A stretch of DNA of 64,000 bases from Nocardia cyriacigeorgica (GCF_010858045.1 NZ_JAAGVC010000024.1:1-64000); one strand, 5' to 3'. Shown: positions 17,315 through 26,776, counted from the first letter of the stretch. Program-made: numbers and translations. The notes: generated from the sequence alone by a model not told the origin.

Positions 17315-19054
17315 ATGGATGAGCACACCGGCCACGCATCGGGATCGGTCGCCGAGGCCGCGATGAGCACACCCACCGACGAGCCGACGCGCTTCCTGGC
17401 GGCCGCGGTTCACCTCGACGACGCGCTGGCCGATGCACTGGTCGAGGAATATCTGGCGGAGCCGAAACGGGCCGTTCCGCCCTCGCCGGGAGTGGACGCC
17501 GTCACCGTGCTTCGCGAGGCGGCGGCAGCCCAGTGGCGGCGGCGCACCATCAACCTCGTGCTGGTGGCCACGCTCATCCTGACCACCGTGTTCTCGCCGA
17601 TTCTGGTGCTCGTCTGGCTGATCGCCGGGCTCACGTGGCGGCTGTGCGCGGCGATCGTGGCCCGGTTGGCGCAGGGCAGGGGCGGGTCCAACTGGTTCCT
17701 CGCCGAGCGGCACCGGCGATGGTGGGTCACCGCGCTCGCCTGGTCTGCGCTCAGCGCGTTGTCGACCGCGCTGCCCTCGCTGGCCATGGAATCGATCGGC
17801 GAGCCGATCCTCACCACCCCTGATTCCGCCCTGTCCACCGTGTTCATGCTGATCACCCTCGCCCTGGTGACCGCGATGCTGTGCCTGCTGATCGCCCGGC
17901 ACTATCTGCCGTGGCAGGTCGCCACCACCTGGTACGGCTACGGGCGATATCAACCGGACAGTCCACCGCGAGAGGCCGCCATCACCGCGAGCGCGCCGTA
18001 CGCCGACCGGCTGCACCGCATCTCCCAGGATCAGCTGCGGCGCGCGCAGGACAGCTCGGGCGAGGTCGTGGTGTATCGCGGCCACAAACCGTTCGTCGGC
18101 GCGGGCGTCCGGGTCCGGTCCTGGTCGTCGGCGCTGGAACTGTATGCGAGCTCGGAGACCGCCGAGTCGGCCGATCCCACGCGCGCCACCGACCCGGTCC
18201 CGAGCTTCGAGCCCCGTGAGCTCCAGGAGTTCGTCACCGCAGATCTGAAAACACTGCGCAGATCGCCGACCCTCACCCCGGGCCGGCGCTTCGCCGAACT
18301 CGGCGTCACCAGCTGGGCCCTGCTCTCGCCGGCGGACCTGTTGCACAATCCGTCCGGGCGCGCGCTGCTCGGCCGGCTCGATGCCGGCGCGGAACCGGAG
18401 TTGAACGCCGAGGATTGGGCGGCACTGAGCAACGAATCACCGGAGTGGTTGCGCTATTACCGCTGCTTCCGGCTGGATGGCTGGGCGCGTCAACTCGCGG
18501 TATCGGGCTTTCTGCACGTCGGCTGCGAGGAGCGGATGCTCGTGCTCGAATGGCATGGATTCGTCCTTGCCCCGATCGCGCCCGAATTCCGCCGCGTCGA
18601 TTCCCCGCCGAGCATGCTCGAACTACGCACACTGTGGGCCGCCGCGGGCGATCTGGCGTTGTTGCCCACCTCCGTGCCCGGCCGGATCGCCGATGTGATC
18701 CGTGGCGTGTCGGCGCGCCGCCGCGCCGGCGGCGCGTGGAACACGCCGGATCAGGCGGAGCAGGTCTTCGGCGCCGCCGCGAGCATCCGGGAACTCGGCG
18801 CGGGCGACGAACTCGCCAACCTGTTCCAGGAAACCGACTGCGACCGCTACCTCAAGATCCTCGAGCAGCACACGCTGGATTCCGTGCATCGGTTCCTGAG
18901 GGAAAAAGGCATTGCCGCCAAGGGATTCGCCGACATGGTCCAGCAGATCAACAACTCGACCGTCATCAACAACTCGAACGTCATCGCCGGGAATATCGGC
19001 GGCATGGGCAATTCCGGCTCGGTGGGAGCCGGCGCCGGCGCTGCGACGAAGTAG
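17315..19054 (+). CDS. Multi-pass membrane protein of unknown function with Asn/Gly-rich C-terminal motif
   Basis: 579 residues, no recognised enzyme domain. Three hydrophobic segments lie at about 79-108, 136-158 and 174-198; the remainder (about 200-540) is soluble and rich in charged residues. The C-terminal tail changes character sharply: NNSTVINNSNVIAGNIGGMGNSG, with AGNIGG at about 558-563. The downstream gene carries the same AGNIGG motif near its N-terminus. Shared short Gly/Asn motifs at the ends of neighbouring proteins are seen in bacterial amyloid-signalling pairs, where they mediate contact; that role here is inference. ATG at 17315 follows CAGGGGG. The next gene starts 9 bp after the stop, so the two are one operon. 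Confidence 0.75.
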   Translation: MDEHTGHASGSVAEAAMSTPTDEPTRFLAAAVHLDDALADALVEEYLAEPKRAVPPSPGVDAVTVLREAAAAQWRRRTINLVLVATLILTTVFSPILVLVWLIAGLTWRLCAAIVARLAQGRGGSNWFLAERHRRWWVTALAWSALSALSTALPSLAMESIGEPILTTPDSALSTVFMLITLALVTAMLCLLIARHYLPWQVATTWYGYGRYQPDSPPREAAITASAPYADRLHRISQDQLRRAQDSSGEVVVYRGHKPFVGAGVRVRSWSSALELYASSETAESADPTRATDPVPSFEPRELQEFVTADLKTLRRSPTLTPGRRFAELGVTSWALLSPADLLHNPSGRALLGRLDAGAEPELNAEDWAALSNESPEWLRYYRCFRLDGWARQLAVSGFLHVGCEERMLVLEWHGFVLAPIAPEFRRVDSPPSMLELRTLWAAAGDLALLPTSVPGRIADVIRGVSARRRAGGAWNTPDQAEQVFGAAASIRELGAGDELANLFQETDCDRYLKILEQHTLDSVHRFLREKGIAAKGFADMVQQINNSTVINNSNVIAGNIGGMGNSGSVGAGAGAATK

Positions 19055-19063
19055 GAGGCCCTC

Positions 19064-19435
19064 ATGTCAGATTCCTCGGTCAACATCACCGGCGGCCGGG
19101 TGGCCGCCGGAAACATCGGCGGCTCGGGCAACAACGGGCAGATCAACGGCCCGGTCGATCTGTCGGCAGGCGCGGAGACCGATCAGCTCGCCACCGCTCT
19201 CGCCGAACTTCGCGAGGAACTTACCCGGCTGAGCGCCCAGCTGGCCGCGGCCCCGGATTCGGCCGCCGATGTCGACGATGTTCTCCAAGACCTCGCCGAC
19301 CCGGAACCGGATATCCCGGCCGCCACCACCCGATGGGAGCGATTGCGCCGGCGCATCCCCGAGCCGCTGCAGAATCTCGACACCATTCAGCAGATCGTCG
19401 GCCTCCTGGAACAGGTGCGCGGACTGGCATCCTGA
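19064..19435 (+). CDS. Small protein sharing the AGNIGG motif with its upstream neighbour
   Basis: 123 residues. The N-terminus (SVNITGGRVAAGNIGG, motif at 15-20, followed by SGNNGQING) repeats the C-terminal motif of the membrane protein encoded just upstream. Then comes a helical, possibly coiled-coil segment (QLATALAELREELTRLSAQLAAA, about 42-65), an acidic linker and a C-terminal helix (LQNLDTIQQIVGLLEQVRGLAS). No catalytic site is seen. The layout of motif plus oligomerising helix suggests a soluble partner that docks on the membrane protein through the shared motif. Start ATG at 19064 is preceded by AGGAGG. Confidence 0.7.
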   Translation: MSDSSVNITGGRVAAGNIGGSGNNGQINGPVDLSAGAETDQLATALAELREELTRLSAQLAAAPDSAADVDDVLQDLADPEPDIPAATTRWERLRRRIPEPLQNLDTIQQIVGLLEQVRGLAS

Positions 19436-19451
19436 TGCGGGCGTGACCTTT

Positions 19452-19634
19452 TCACCAGCCGGCCGCCAGTTGCATCCACACCAGCATCACCACCACGCTC
19501 AGCAGGCAGACCGGGCCGAGGGAGCGCTGCATCTTCACGCGGGTGGGACCGGGGGCCGCCCACACCACCCAGAGCGAGGTGGTTCCGAGTGCGGCGAAGG
19601 TCAACCAGGTCACCACTATGCCTGCGAGGTACAT
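19452..19634 (-). CDS. Small two-helix membrane protein
   Basis: 60 residues from ATG at 19634, with AGGAGG ten bases upstream. Two hydrophobic helices (about 3-25, YLAGIVVTWLTFAALGTTSLWVV, and 39-56, VCLLSVVVMLVWMQLA) flank a short basic loop (PGPTRVKMQRS). Function unknown. It is convergent with the preceding two-gene operon, and the stops are 17 bp apart. Coding is supported by the good ribosome site and the membrane pattern only. Confidence 0.55.
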   Translation of the reverse strand: MYLAGIVVTWLTFAALGTTSLWVVWAAPGPTRVKMQRSLGPVCLLSVVVMLVWMQLAAGW

Positions 19635-20147
19635 CCGGCTTCGCCCTCCTGTCCGGGCCCGGTGCTGCGCACGGCATTGCTCACGCGCCGTTGATATCTC
19701 GGCGCCGAGATGCGTCCGATTCCTCGCTCCGACGCGGCGGCGCGGACGCGTTCGCACCCTGACGATTTCACCGGGATGATCACCGTATCCGGTGCGATTC
19801 GCGGAAACGCGGGTAGCGATGAGCAATTGGACAGCTCACAGCGTGTGCTCTTCGAGAATTGTTTCCACACACATTGATCAGGCGAACCCGAGGCACGATC
19901 TATTTCATACAGTTCAGCAAAACCGCTACTCAACGCCGGGAACAGCTGATACTCCGATGTTCTCGGACGACATCACACAAGACCCCGCCGCTGCGACTGT
20001 CCCCTGTGCCGAATGCCGGTGAACGTTTTTCGTGAAGTTTCCAGAGACCACGCTTCTTCCCGAGATGGCGCCGATTCCGCAAATACCGTTGGCGCAGTTT
20101 CGATGCCGTTGAATTCGCGGCGGCAGCGTTGTTCAGGAAGGCACGTG
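19635..20147. other. Intergenic region without a convincing gene
   Basis: About 510 bp of somewhat lower GC than its surroundings. No open frame here shows a ribosome site, normal codon use or a known motif. It probably holds the promoter of the lipase at 20148 on the right and that of the small membrane protein on the left. Confidence 0.5.
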
Positions 20148-21341
20148 ATGAGACGAAGTACCTCTGGCCGGTTGTGGCGTTCGGTGGTGGTGGTGAGTGC
20201 GGCGGTGCTCGCGTTGACCACGGTGGGTGGTCAGGCTGCGGCTGCGCCGACGGAGCAGGATTTGGCCGATTATATTGCGGCGGGTCGGTCGGTGGCGGGG
20301 CCGGTGGCTGATTCGGGGTCGAGTTCGGGGTCGGCGTGTGATTCCGGGTCGGGTGCGGGTTCGGGTAATGGTTCCGGTGATTGTTACGGCGGGTCCGGGA
20401 GTAGTTCGGGGTCTTCGGGTGGGTATGCCTCCGACACGGTCGGGTGGGGTCCGGCGCAGACGTCGTGGCTGGCGGCATTCGCCTATGGGCTGGCCAATGG
20501 TGATGCGGCGCCGCCGGGGGCCAATGACTGGAATTGCAAGCCGACGCCCGAGCATCCGCGGCCGGTGTTGTTGATCCATGGCACCTGGATGAACGCCTAC
20601 AACGGCTACGCCTACATGGGGCAGCCGATCAAGGATGCCGGGTTCTGCACCTTCACCTTCAACTACGGGCGGTCGAACCTGCTCGAGGGTGGTGGCCTGG
20701 GGTCGGTGCTGCCCGGGGTGATGGGCACCGGGTATATCCAGGACTCGGCCAAGCAGTTGGCGGTGTTCGTCGATCGGGTGCTGGCCGCCACCGGTGCCTC
20801 CGAGGTCGATATCGTGGCGCACTCGCAGGGTGGGTCGATGTCGAACTGGTACACCAAGTTCGAAGGCGGTGCGGCGAAGGTGAAGAACCTGATCACCTAT
20901 GGCGCCACCCATCACGGCACCAGCCTGGACGGGATCGGTGCGCTGGGGCGTGCGATCAACAACCTGGGCATCGATATTCTCGGGTTCATCGAGATCTTCG
21001 TCGGGCATGCCGGGATCCAGCAGACCATCGGTTCGGACTTCGTCAACCAACTCAACGCAGGTGGTGACACCGTGGCGGGGGTGGATTACACGATCGTGGG
21101 TTCCCGCTACGACGAGATCACCAACCCCTACGATCTGACGTTCCTGAAGCCGGGTCCGGGTGCCACCGTCCGCAACATCACCCTGCAGGACGGTTGCGAA
21201 CAAGACATCTCCGACCACCTGACCATGATGTATTCCCCCCGCGCGCTGTCCATCGCGCTCAATGCCCTGGACCCGGTGCAGTTCCCGCAACTGCAATGCA
21301 CCTTCAACCCCTGGCTCATCGGCGGCGGCGGACAACTCTGA
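20148..21341 (+). CDS. Secreted lipase/esterase (lipase class 2 type)
   Basis: 397 residues from ATG at 20148 (AGGAAG upstream; the longer frame from 20013 lacks a ribosome site). The N-terminus is a typical Sec signal: MRRSTSGRLWRS, then VVVVSAAVLALTTVGGQAAAA with probable cleavage near residue 34. A low-complexity Ser/Gly linker (about 50-90) precedes the hydrolase domain: PVLLIHGTWMNAYNGYAYMG (oxyanion), IVAHSQGGSMSNWY with the nucleophile serine in Ala-His-Ser-Gln-Gly, and GATHHGTSLDG. The late His is likely in ISDHLTMMYSP. Such enzymes hydrolyse triacylglycerols outside the cell, supplying fatty acids. Confidence 0.88.
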   Translation: MRRSTSGRLWRSVVVVSAAVLALTTVGGQAAAAPTEQDLADYIAAGRSVAGPVADSGSSSGSACDSGSGAGSGNGSGDCYGGSGSSSGSSGGYASDTVGWGPAQTSWLAAFAYGLANGDAAPPGANDWNCKPTPEHPRPVLLIHGTWMNAYNGYAYMGQPIKDAGFCTFTFNYGRSNLLEGGGLGSVLPGVMGTGYIQDSAKQLAVFVDRVLAATGASEVDIVAHSQGGSMSNWYTKFEGGAAKVKNLITYGATHHGTSLDGIGALGRAINNLGIDILGFIEIFVGHAGIQQTIGSDFVNQLNAGGDTVAGVDYTIVGSRYDEITNPYDLTFLKPGPGATVRNITLQDGCEQDISDHLTMMYSPRALSIALNALDPVQFPQLQCTFNPWLIGGGGQL

Positions 21342-21608
21342 CCACCCCCTAGACCGGCACCCACCGGACCGGATCGACACCGACTCCGGCCGGTCCGGTG
21401 GGAGCCCGGCCGCCGCCCGCGCCCGAAACCGGTGACCCGCGCCGGTTCCGTCCGACGGCCGGCGGATGCCCATCGAGCGGCTCAGGCCCTGCCCGCTCGG
21501 TGGGCATACCCATATCCGTGGCACGTTGCGATCGACGGCAGCCCATCCCCGGGCGGTGCCACGGGTGCGATTTCCAGCAAACACGATCTGCTGGCTACGG
21601 AAAGGCCG

Positions 21609-21950
21609 CTACGTTCCAGGGCATTTCAGCGCATCGCAGGATCCACTGTCGGCCCAACGGCATTCACGACGCGATTGCGCTGGTCGAGCCAGCAGGCACC
21701 GCGACTGGTCAGGCCAGACGCCACCTACGGCACGACCCTCACCGACCGGCCGACGAGCATCCGCCCCGGTCTCGTAGTGGCTCGACCCGGTCCACCGCCC
21801 GCAGGTCCCGCCGGAACCATCCGCGCTGCCTGTGCACAGGACCGCGATGGGATCGAGGGGCGCGGCCGTGGCGCTCGCTGGGACCACCGCGGCCGCACCG
21901 GATAGCAGGGCGGCCACGACCGTCACCGTTCGATGCCCGAATCCGGCCAT
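21609..21950 (-). CDS. Small secreted cysteine-containing protein
   Basis: 113 residues starting MAGFGHRTVTVVAALLSGAAAV at 21950, with AGGAAG six bases upstream. Residues 1-29 are a good Sec signal peptide ending SATAAP. The mature part has six cysteines (CTGSADGSGGTCGRW and later SRC, REC, GSC, LKC), an even number compatible with disulfides. No family recognised. The second half is Arg-rich with less typical codon use, so the true C-terminus could differ through a frameshift. It is downstream of accD on the same strand, 39 bp after its stop. Confidence 0.5.
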   Translation of the reverse strand: MAGFGHRTVTVVAALLSGAAAVVPASATAAPLDPIAVLCTGSADGSGGTCGRWTGSSHYETGADARRPVGEGRAVGGVWPDQSRCLLARPAQSRRECRWADSGSCDALKCPGT

Positions 21951-21989
21951 GACGTACTTCCTGAACTGGCCGCACGAGCGGCCGTGTCT

Positions 21990-23543
21990 TCACATCGGAT
22001 ACAAGCTGTGCTTGCGCGGGTTGAACTCCGCCGCCGCGGCCTTGTCCTGGAGCAGGCGCAGTGCGTGCCGCAACTCCAGGCGGGTGGTGGACGGTTCGAT
22101 GACGGCGTCGATGTAGCCGCGCTCGGCGGCCACCCACGGCGTCGCGACGGTGGCGTTGTACTGCTCGATCATGAACTCGCGCACCGCAGCCCGCTGTTCG
22201 GGCGGCACCTGTTGCAATTGCCGGCGCCCGGCGATGTCGACGGCGCCCTCGGCACCGATCACCGCGATGCGGGCGGTCGGCCAGGCGAAGCTGACATCGG
22301 CGCCGAGCTGCTTGCACGCCATGAACCCGTACGCGCCGCCGTACACCTTGCGCACGACCAGATTGATGATCGGCACGGTCGCCTCGATGATCGCGCGCGG
22401 CACCCGGCCACCCCGGATGATGACGCCGTTGCGTTCCTCCTCGACGCCGGGCAGGATCCCCGGCGTATCCACCACGAAGATCAGCGGCAGCCCGAACGCA
22501 TCGCACAACCGGATGAAGTAGGTGGCCTTGTCCGAGCAGTTCGCATCCAGCGCACCACCGAGCACCAGCGGCTGATTCGCCAGCACCCCCACCGGGCGGC
22601 CGTCGACCCGGGCGAAACCGGTGATCAGGTTCGGGGCGTGGGCCGCCCGGATCTCGTGGAAATCACCGTCGTCGAAGATCCGCAGCAGGATCTCGTGCAT
22701 GTCGTAACCCTCGCGATCGGAGTCCGGAATGATCGACTCCAATTCGAGGTCATGCATGGTGATCCCGGGCTCGAGACCGGGGTTGACGATCGGCGGCTGC
22801 TCCACACAGCTCGACGGCAGATAGCTCAGATACTTACGCGCCCAGTCGAAGGCGTCCTGCTCGGTCTCGCACACCTGGTGGATGACGCCGTTGCGGGCCT
22901 GCACCTGCGCACCACCGAGTTCCTCCGCGGTGACATCCTCACCGGTGACCGCCTTGATCACCTCGGGACCGGTGACGAACATATGCGCCTTCGGCGTCGC
23001 CACCAGCACATCGGTATTGATCGGCCCGTACACCGCACCCGCCGCGCATTTGCCCAGCATGATCGACACCTGCGGCACGAAACCGGACAGCCGTTCCTGG
23101 CAGCGGCTCATATGGGCGAACCAGGCCAGGGAGGCGACCGCGTCCTGGATCCGCGCCCCGCCGGAATCGTTGATCGTCACCACCGGGCAGGCCTTCTCGA
23201 AGGCGAAGCGCAAGATGTGGGTGAGCTTGCGTCCGAACATCTCACCGACCGAACCGCCGTACACGGTCTGGTCGTGCGCGATCACCACCACGGGCCTGCC
23301 GTCGATGCGGCCGTGGCCGGTCACCACGCCGTCGCCGTACATGGCGTCGGGGTCACGCGGATTACGTACCAGCCCGCCGATCTCGGTGAAGGTCCCCGGA
23401 TCCAGCAGCGCCTGCACCCTGGACCGCACGCTGGGGATGCCCTTCTGCGCACGTTTGGCGATCCCGGCCGCACCCGCCGGCTCCGCCGCGACGGCCAGCA
23501 CCTCGCGCAATCGGTCCAGCTTCGTTTCGGTGCCAGTCGTCAT
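21990..23543 (-). CDS. Acyl-CoA carboxylase beta subunit (carboxyltransferase, AccD type)
   Basis: 517 residues from ATG at 23543 (GAGAGG upstream). It is a complete biotin-dependent carboxyltransferase: N-terminal subdomain with PVVVIAHDQTVYGGSVGEMFGRK and NDSGGARIQDAVASLAWF, C-terminal subdomain with DTPGILPGVEEERNGVI and KVYGGAYGFMACKQLGAD. It moves carboxylate from biotin to propionyl-CoA or another acyl-CoA. No alpha subunit (biotin carboxylase/BCCP) is encoded nearby, so it must borrow one from elsewhere. Propionyl-CoA from sterol breakdown would be a sensible substrate but is not proven here. Confidence 0.9.
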   Translation of the reverse strand: MTTGTETKLDRLREVLAVAAEPAGAAGIAKRAQKGIPSVRSRVQALLDPGTFTEIGGLVRNPRDPDAMYGDGVVTGHGRIDGRPVVVIAHDQTVYGGSVGEMFGRKLTHILRFAFEKACPVVTINDSGGARIQDAVASLAWFAHMSRCQERLSGFVPQVSIMLGKCAAGAVYGPINTDVLVATPKAHMFVTGPEVIKAVTGEDVTAEELGGAQVQARNGVIHQVCETEQDAFDWARKYLSYLPSSCVEQPPIVNPGLEPGITMHDLELESIIPDSDREGYDMHEILLRIFDDGDFHEIRAAHAPNLITGFARVDGRPVGVLANQPLVLGGALDANCSDKATYFIRLCDAFGLPLIFVVDTPGILPGVEEERNGVIIRGGRVPRAIIEATVPIINLVVRKVYGGAYGFMACKQLGADVSFAWPTARIAVIGAEGAVDIAGRRQLQQVPPEQRAAVREFMIEQYNATVATPWVAAERGYIDAVIEPSTTRLELRHALRLLQDKAAAAEFNPRKHSLYPM

Positions 23544-23691
23544 CCGGATACGCCTCTCGCCGTGCAGTGGTCCGGCCGAAGATAACCGGGCAGGCACGCG
23601 AGTTCGGTGCTGTGCGGCGCAGTCTGGACACACTCACAGCGTCAGCGGATCAACCGCTGGCGATATGACCAAAAAAGATGTGCGCGTCGGC

Positions 23692-23877
23692 TCAGGATCC
23701 GCTGTCGCCGCGGCGCAACCGCTGAGCCGCCGCGACGGCTTCCTGCTTGGAGAACCCGTCCGCCATCCATTCCGAGTCCACATACCAGGCTCGCCAGGTC
23801 CCGTCACCACGCTGTTCGGTCCGCAAACTCTGGTCCATGGCAATCACCCGGGACTCCCCTGTCTGGTCGTCGGTCAT
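23692..23877 (-). CDS. Small conserved-looking hypothetical protein
   Basis: 61 residues: MTDDQTGESRVIAMDQSLRTEQ, then GTWRAWYVDSEWMADGFSKQEAVAAAQRLRRG. The compact tryptophan-rich beta hairpin followed by a helix looks like a real small domain, and codon use is normal. A second in-frame ATG (MDQSLRT) 39 bp in is an alternative start. No function recognised. A perfect 19-bp palindrome lies about 80 bp upstream of the start and may be its operator. Confidence 0.45.
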   Translation of the reverse strand: MTDDQTGESRVIAMDQSLRTEQRGDGTWRAWYVDSEWMADGFSKQEAVAAAQRLRRGDSGS

Positions 23878-23956
23878 CGACCTCGCGGTCGATCTGAGGC
23901 GGACCAGACCCTACAGCCCGAGCGCGGCAAGGGCACGGATTCGGTGGTGCGGCGGC

Positions 23957-23975
23957 CCGGTTGTAATACAACCGG
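23957..23975. promoter_or_regulatory. Perfect 19-bp palindrome, likely operator
   Basis: CCGGTTGTAATACAACCGG has 9-bp arms around one central base. It lies in the gap between the small gene at 23692-23877 (minus) and the serine hydrolase at 24157 (plus), so either could be the target. The form suits a TetR-family dimer; none is adjacent. Confidence 0.5.
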
Positions 23976-24156
23976 CATGGAGCCTCACCCAGCCACCGGC
24001 ACCCGGCCTCGGCCGATCGACCGATCTCCGGGCCGCGCCGCGCCGACGCTCCGATGACACACACAGGCCGCCGTGTCCTGAACGATGTCCAGTATCGTAG
24101 ATGGGTACTGCTGTCTCACGGCTGCGTGCGGCGGTATGACCCGAAGGATGCGAACA

Positions 24157-25380
24157 ATGCTCGAACCCATTCGACCCATCTCAGGCGGCTCCACCGTTCG
24201 CGGCGCGGCCGACCCTGGATACCGCAGAGCGGTCACCGCATTCGCGCGGTTGTTCGCCGGGGGCCGCGGGGGCGGTGCGCTGGCGGTCTACCATCGCGGA
24301 ATTCCCGTGGTGGACATCTGGACCGGAATCGCGGATGCCGACGGCAACGAATGGCAGAAGAATACCGGCGCCGTCTCGTGGTCGACCACCAAGGGCATCA
24401 CCGCGACCGTTGTGCACCGCTTGGCCGCGCGCGGCCTGATCGACTATCGCGCCCCGGTCGCGGAGTACTGGCCCGAATTCGCCGCCAACGGCAAGAAAGC
24501 CATTACCGTCGCGGAAGTACTCAGCCATCGCGCCGGGCTTTCCCGCATCGGCCCCTTGGCCAGGAACACCACCGAGATGCTCGACCACCTCGCGATGGAG
24601 GAGCGTCTCGCCGCCGCACGGCCCGATCGGTTCCGTGGCCTGCCCGCCTACCACGCGATCACCTACGGCTGGCTGGTCGCAGGCATCGCGCGCGCCGTGA
24701 CCGGCAAGGGAATGGCCGAGCTGTACCGCACCGAATTGGCCGAACCGCTCGGCATCGACGGGTTGCACCTGGGAGCGCCGCCCGCGAGCAGTGATGTCTC
24801 CGTGGCGACGCTGTCCGGCTCGTCGCTGCCGCTCGGCCTCCCGAACGCCGAGCAGATCCTGCGGACCACCACCCGATTCATCGGCCCGGGAACAGGATTC
24901 ATCCGATCGATCTACGCCGCGGGCATCGCCGATCTCGCCGCCGGGCCCGAGGCGCCCATCCTGCGCAGCGAAATGCCAGCCGCCAACGGCGTGTTCACCG
25001 CGCGTGCGGTCGCGGCGGTCTACAACCTGCTCGCCACCGACAACGCACTGCTGTCGCGGCGACGGGTCCGCGCGGCCTCGCGGATCCAGACCTACCTGCC
25101 GGACCGCAACCTGCTGCTGCCGATGGGCTGGCGTCTCGGCTATCACTCATGGCCTATTCCTGGCGCACCGGGCGGATTCGGCCATATCGGACTCGTCGGA
25201 TCCGGCGGATGGGTCGATCCCGACAATGAGCTGGCCGTCGGCTTCGTGCACAACTGGCTACCCGAGGCCACCAAGCTGCCACGCGACCAGCTGATTCTTG
25301 CCCGGCTGCTCACCCCCATCGTCCGTGCGGCCGCCGCACCGGCATCCGAAGACAGGTCCAGGCAAGCGAAAGCCGGGTGA
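24157..25380 (+). CDS. Serine hydrolase, class C beta-lactamase/esterase family
   Basis: 407 residues from ATG at 24157, chosen because GAAGGA lies 8 bp upstream; two upstream ATGs lack this. The SxxK tetrad is Ser-Thr-Thr-Lys in SWSTTKGITATVV (near residue 75). The second motif is around YHAITYGWLVAGIA and the third in GFGHIGLVGSGGW. These enzymes (EstB, mycobacterial Lip proteins) cleave short esters rather than beta-lactams. No signal peptide is seen, so it is likely cytoplasmic. The gene is followed after 43 bp by a WS/DGAT gene in the same direction, suggesting a shared lipid role. Confidence 0.85.
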   Translation: MLEPIRPISGGSTVRGAADPGYRRAVTAFARLFAGGRGGGALAVYHRGIPVVDIWTGIADADGNEWQKNTGAVSWSTTKGITATVVHRLAARGLIDYRAPVAEYWPEFAANGKKAITVAEVLSHRAGLSRIGPLARNTTEMLDHLAMEERLAAARPDRFRGLPAYHAITYGWLVAGIARAVTGKGMAELYRTELAEPLGIDGLHLGAPPASSDVSVATLSGSSLPLGLPNAEQILRTTTRFIGPGTGFIRSIYAAGIADLAAGPEAPILRSEMPAANGVFTARAVAAVYNLLATDNALLSRRRVRAASRIQTYLPDRNLLLPMGWRLGYHSWPIPGAPGGFGHIGLVGSGGWVDPDNELAVGFVHNWLPEATKLPRDQLILARLLTPIVRAAAAPASEDRSRQAKAG

Positions 25381-25423
25381 TCGGCGCGCGTCGCGCCGCG
25401 CCCGGAGGTAGTGAGGAGCCGCG

Positions 25424-26776
25424 ATGATCGACCTGATCGCACCGACCGACGCGATCTTCCTGCTGAACGAATCGCGCGAGCACCCCATGCACGTGGCCTC
25501 GCTCCAGCTGTTCGAGCCGCCGGAAGGCGCAGGGCCGGATTTCGCCCGGTCGATCCATCAGCGGCTCGTCGACTCGCCGGTGACCGATCCGACGTTCCGC
25601 AAACGTCCGGGCCGGATCCTCGGCGGCATCTCGAGCCTGGCCTGGACCCACGACGACGAAGTGGACCTCGACTATCACGTGCAGCGGGCGGCCCTCGCCT
25701 CTCCCGGCCGGGTGCGTGAATTGCTGGCGATGACCTCGCGTTTGCACAGTGGGCTGCTCGACCGGCATCGGCCGCTGTGGGAACAGCATCTCATCGAAGG
25801 GCTCGACGACGGCAGATTCGCCGTCTACACCAAGGTGCACCACGCGTTGATCGACGGCGTCGCGGCCCAGCGACTGCTGCGGCGTACCCTCACCACGGAC
25901 TCCTCGGACACCGAGATCCGGACGCCGTGGAACCTGCCGAGGCGTTCGCGGTCCGGCTCGTCCGGCGGCCGTTCCCGCGCCACCGACGCCGCCCGGACGA
26001 TCGGGAAGCTCGCGCCGTCGACCGTGTCGCTGATTCGCTCGGCGCTCACCGACCAGCAGCTCACGCTCCCGTTCGCCGCACCAGACACCCTCTTCAATGT
26101 GCGCATCGGCGGTGCCAGGCGATGCGCCGCCCAATCGTGGCCGCTGGACCGGATCCGCGCGATCAAGGCCGCGACCGGGGCGACCGTCAATGATGTTGTG
26201 CTGGCGATGTGTTCGGCCGCGTTGCGCACCTATCTGCTGGAACACAACGCACTCCCCGATACCCCGCTGATCGCCATGGTTCCGGTGTCGCTGCGGACCG
26301 AGAGCGAAGCCGACAGCGGTGGAAACATCGTCGGAACCATCTTGTGCAATCTCGCGACGCACAGCGCCGACGCGGCCGAGCGCCTGGAGATCATCAGCGC
26401 CTCGATGCGGGAAGGCAAACGGCTGTTCGCGGAGATGCCGAGAATCCAGGCCTTGGCGGTGTCGGCGGTGATGATGTCGCCGCTGGGGCTGGCGAGCCTG
26501 CCCGGTTTCGTCTCGATGACGCGCCCGCCGTTCAATATCGTCATCTCGAACGTGCCCGGCCCCGAGCAACCCATGTACTACTGCGGGGCGCGGATGGACG
26601 GCAGCTACCCGATGTCGATCGTGCTGGACGGGCAAGCACTCAACATCACCCTGTCCTCCAATGCCGGCAACCTCGACTTCGGCATCGTCGGCTGCCGGCG
26701 CAGCGTGCCGCATCTGCAACGGCTACTTGCGCATCTCGAGACCGGGCTCACCGAGCTCGAACACGTCACGGCGTGA
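25424..26776 (+). CDS. Wax ester synthase / diacylglycerol acyltransferase (second copy)
   Basis: 450 residues from ATG at 25424 with GAGGAG upstream. The active-site HHxxxDG is His139-His140-ALI-Asp144-Gly145; PLWEQHLIEGL, NVVISNVPGPEQPMY-like and GQALNITLSSNAGNLDFG segments match the family. It differs clearly from the copy at 5157 in the N-terminal half (MIDLIAPTDAIFLLNE), so it is not a recent duplicate. It has no KstR-type site and is probably co-transcribed with the upstream serine hydrolase. Role: triacylglycerol or wax ester synthesis from acyl-CoA. Confidence 0.92.
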   Translation: MIDLIAPTDAIFLLNESREHPMHVASLQLFEPPEGAGPDFARSIHQRLVDSPVTDPTFRKRPGRILGGISSLAWTHDDEVDLDYHVQRAALASPGRVRELLAMTSRLHSGLLDRHRPLWEQHLIEGLDDGRFAVYTKVHHALIDGVAAQRLLRRTLTTDSSDTEIRTPWNLPRRSRSGSSGGRSRATDAARTIGKLAPSTVSLIRSALTDQQLTLPFAAPDTLFNVRIGGARRCAAQSWPLDRIRAIKAATGATVNDVVLAMCSAALRTYLLEHNALPDTPLIAMVPVSLRTESEADSGGNIVGTILCNLATHSADAAERLEIISASMREGKRLFAEMPRIQALAVSAVMMSPLGLASLPGFVSMTRPPFNIVISNVPGPEQPMYYCGARMDGSYPMSIVLDGQALNITLSSNAGNLDFGIVGCRRSVPHLQRLLAHLETGLTELEHVTA

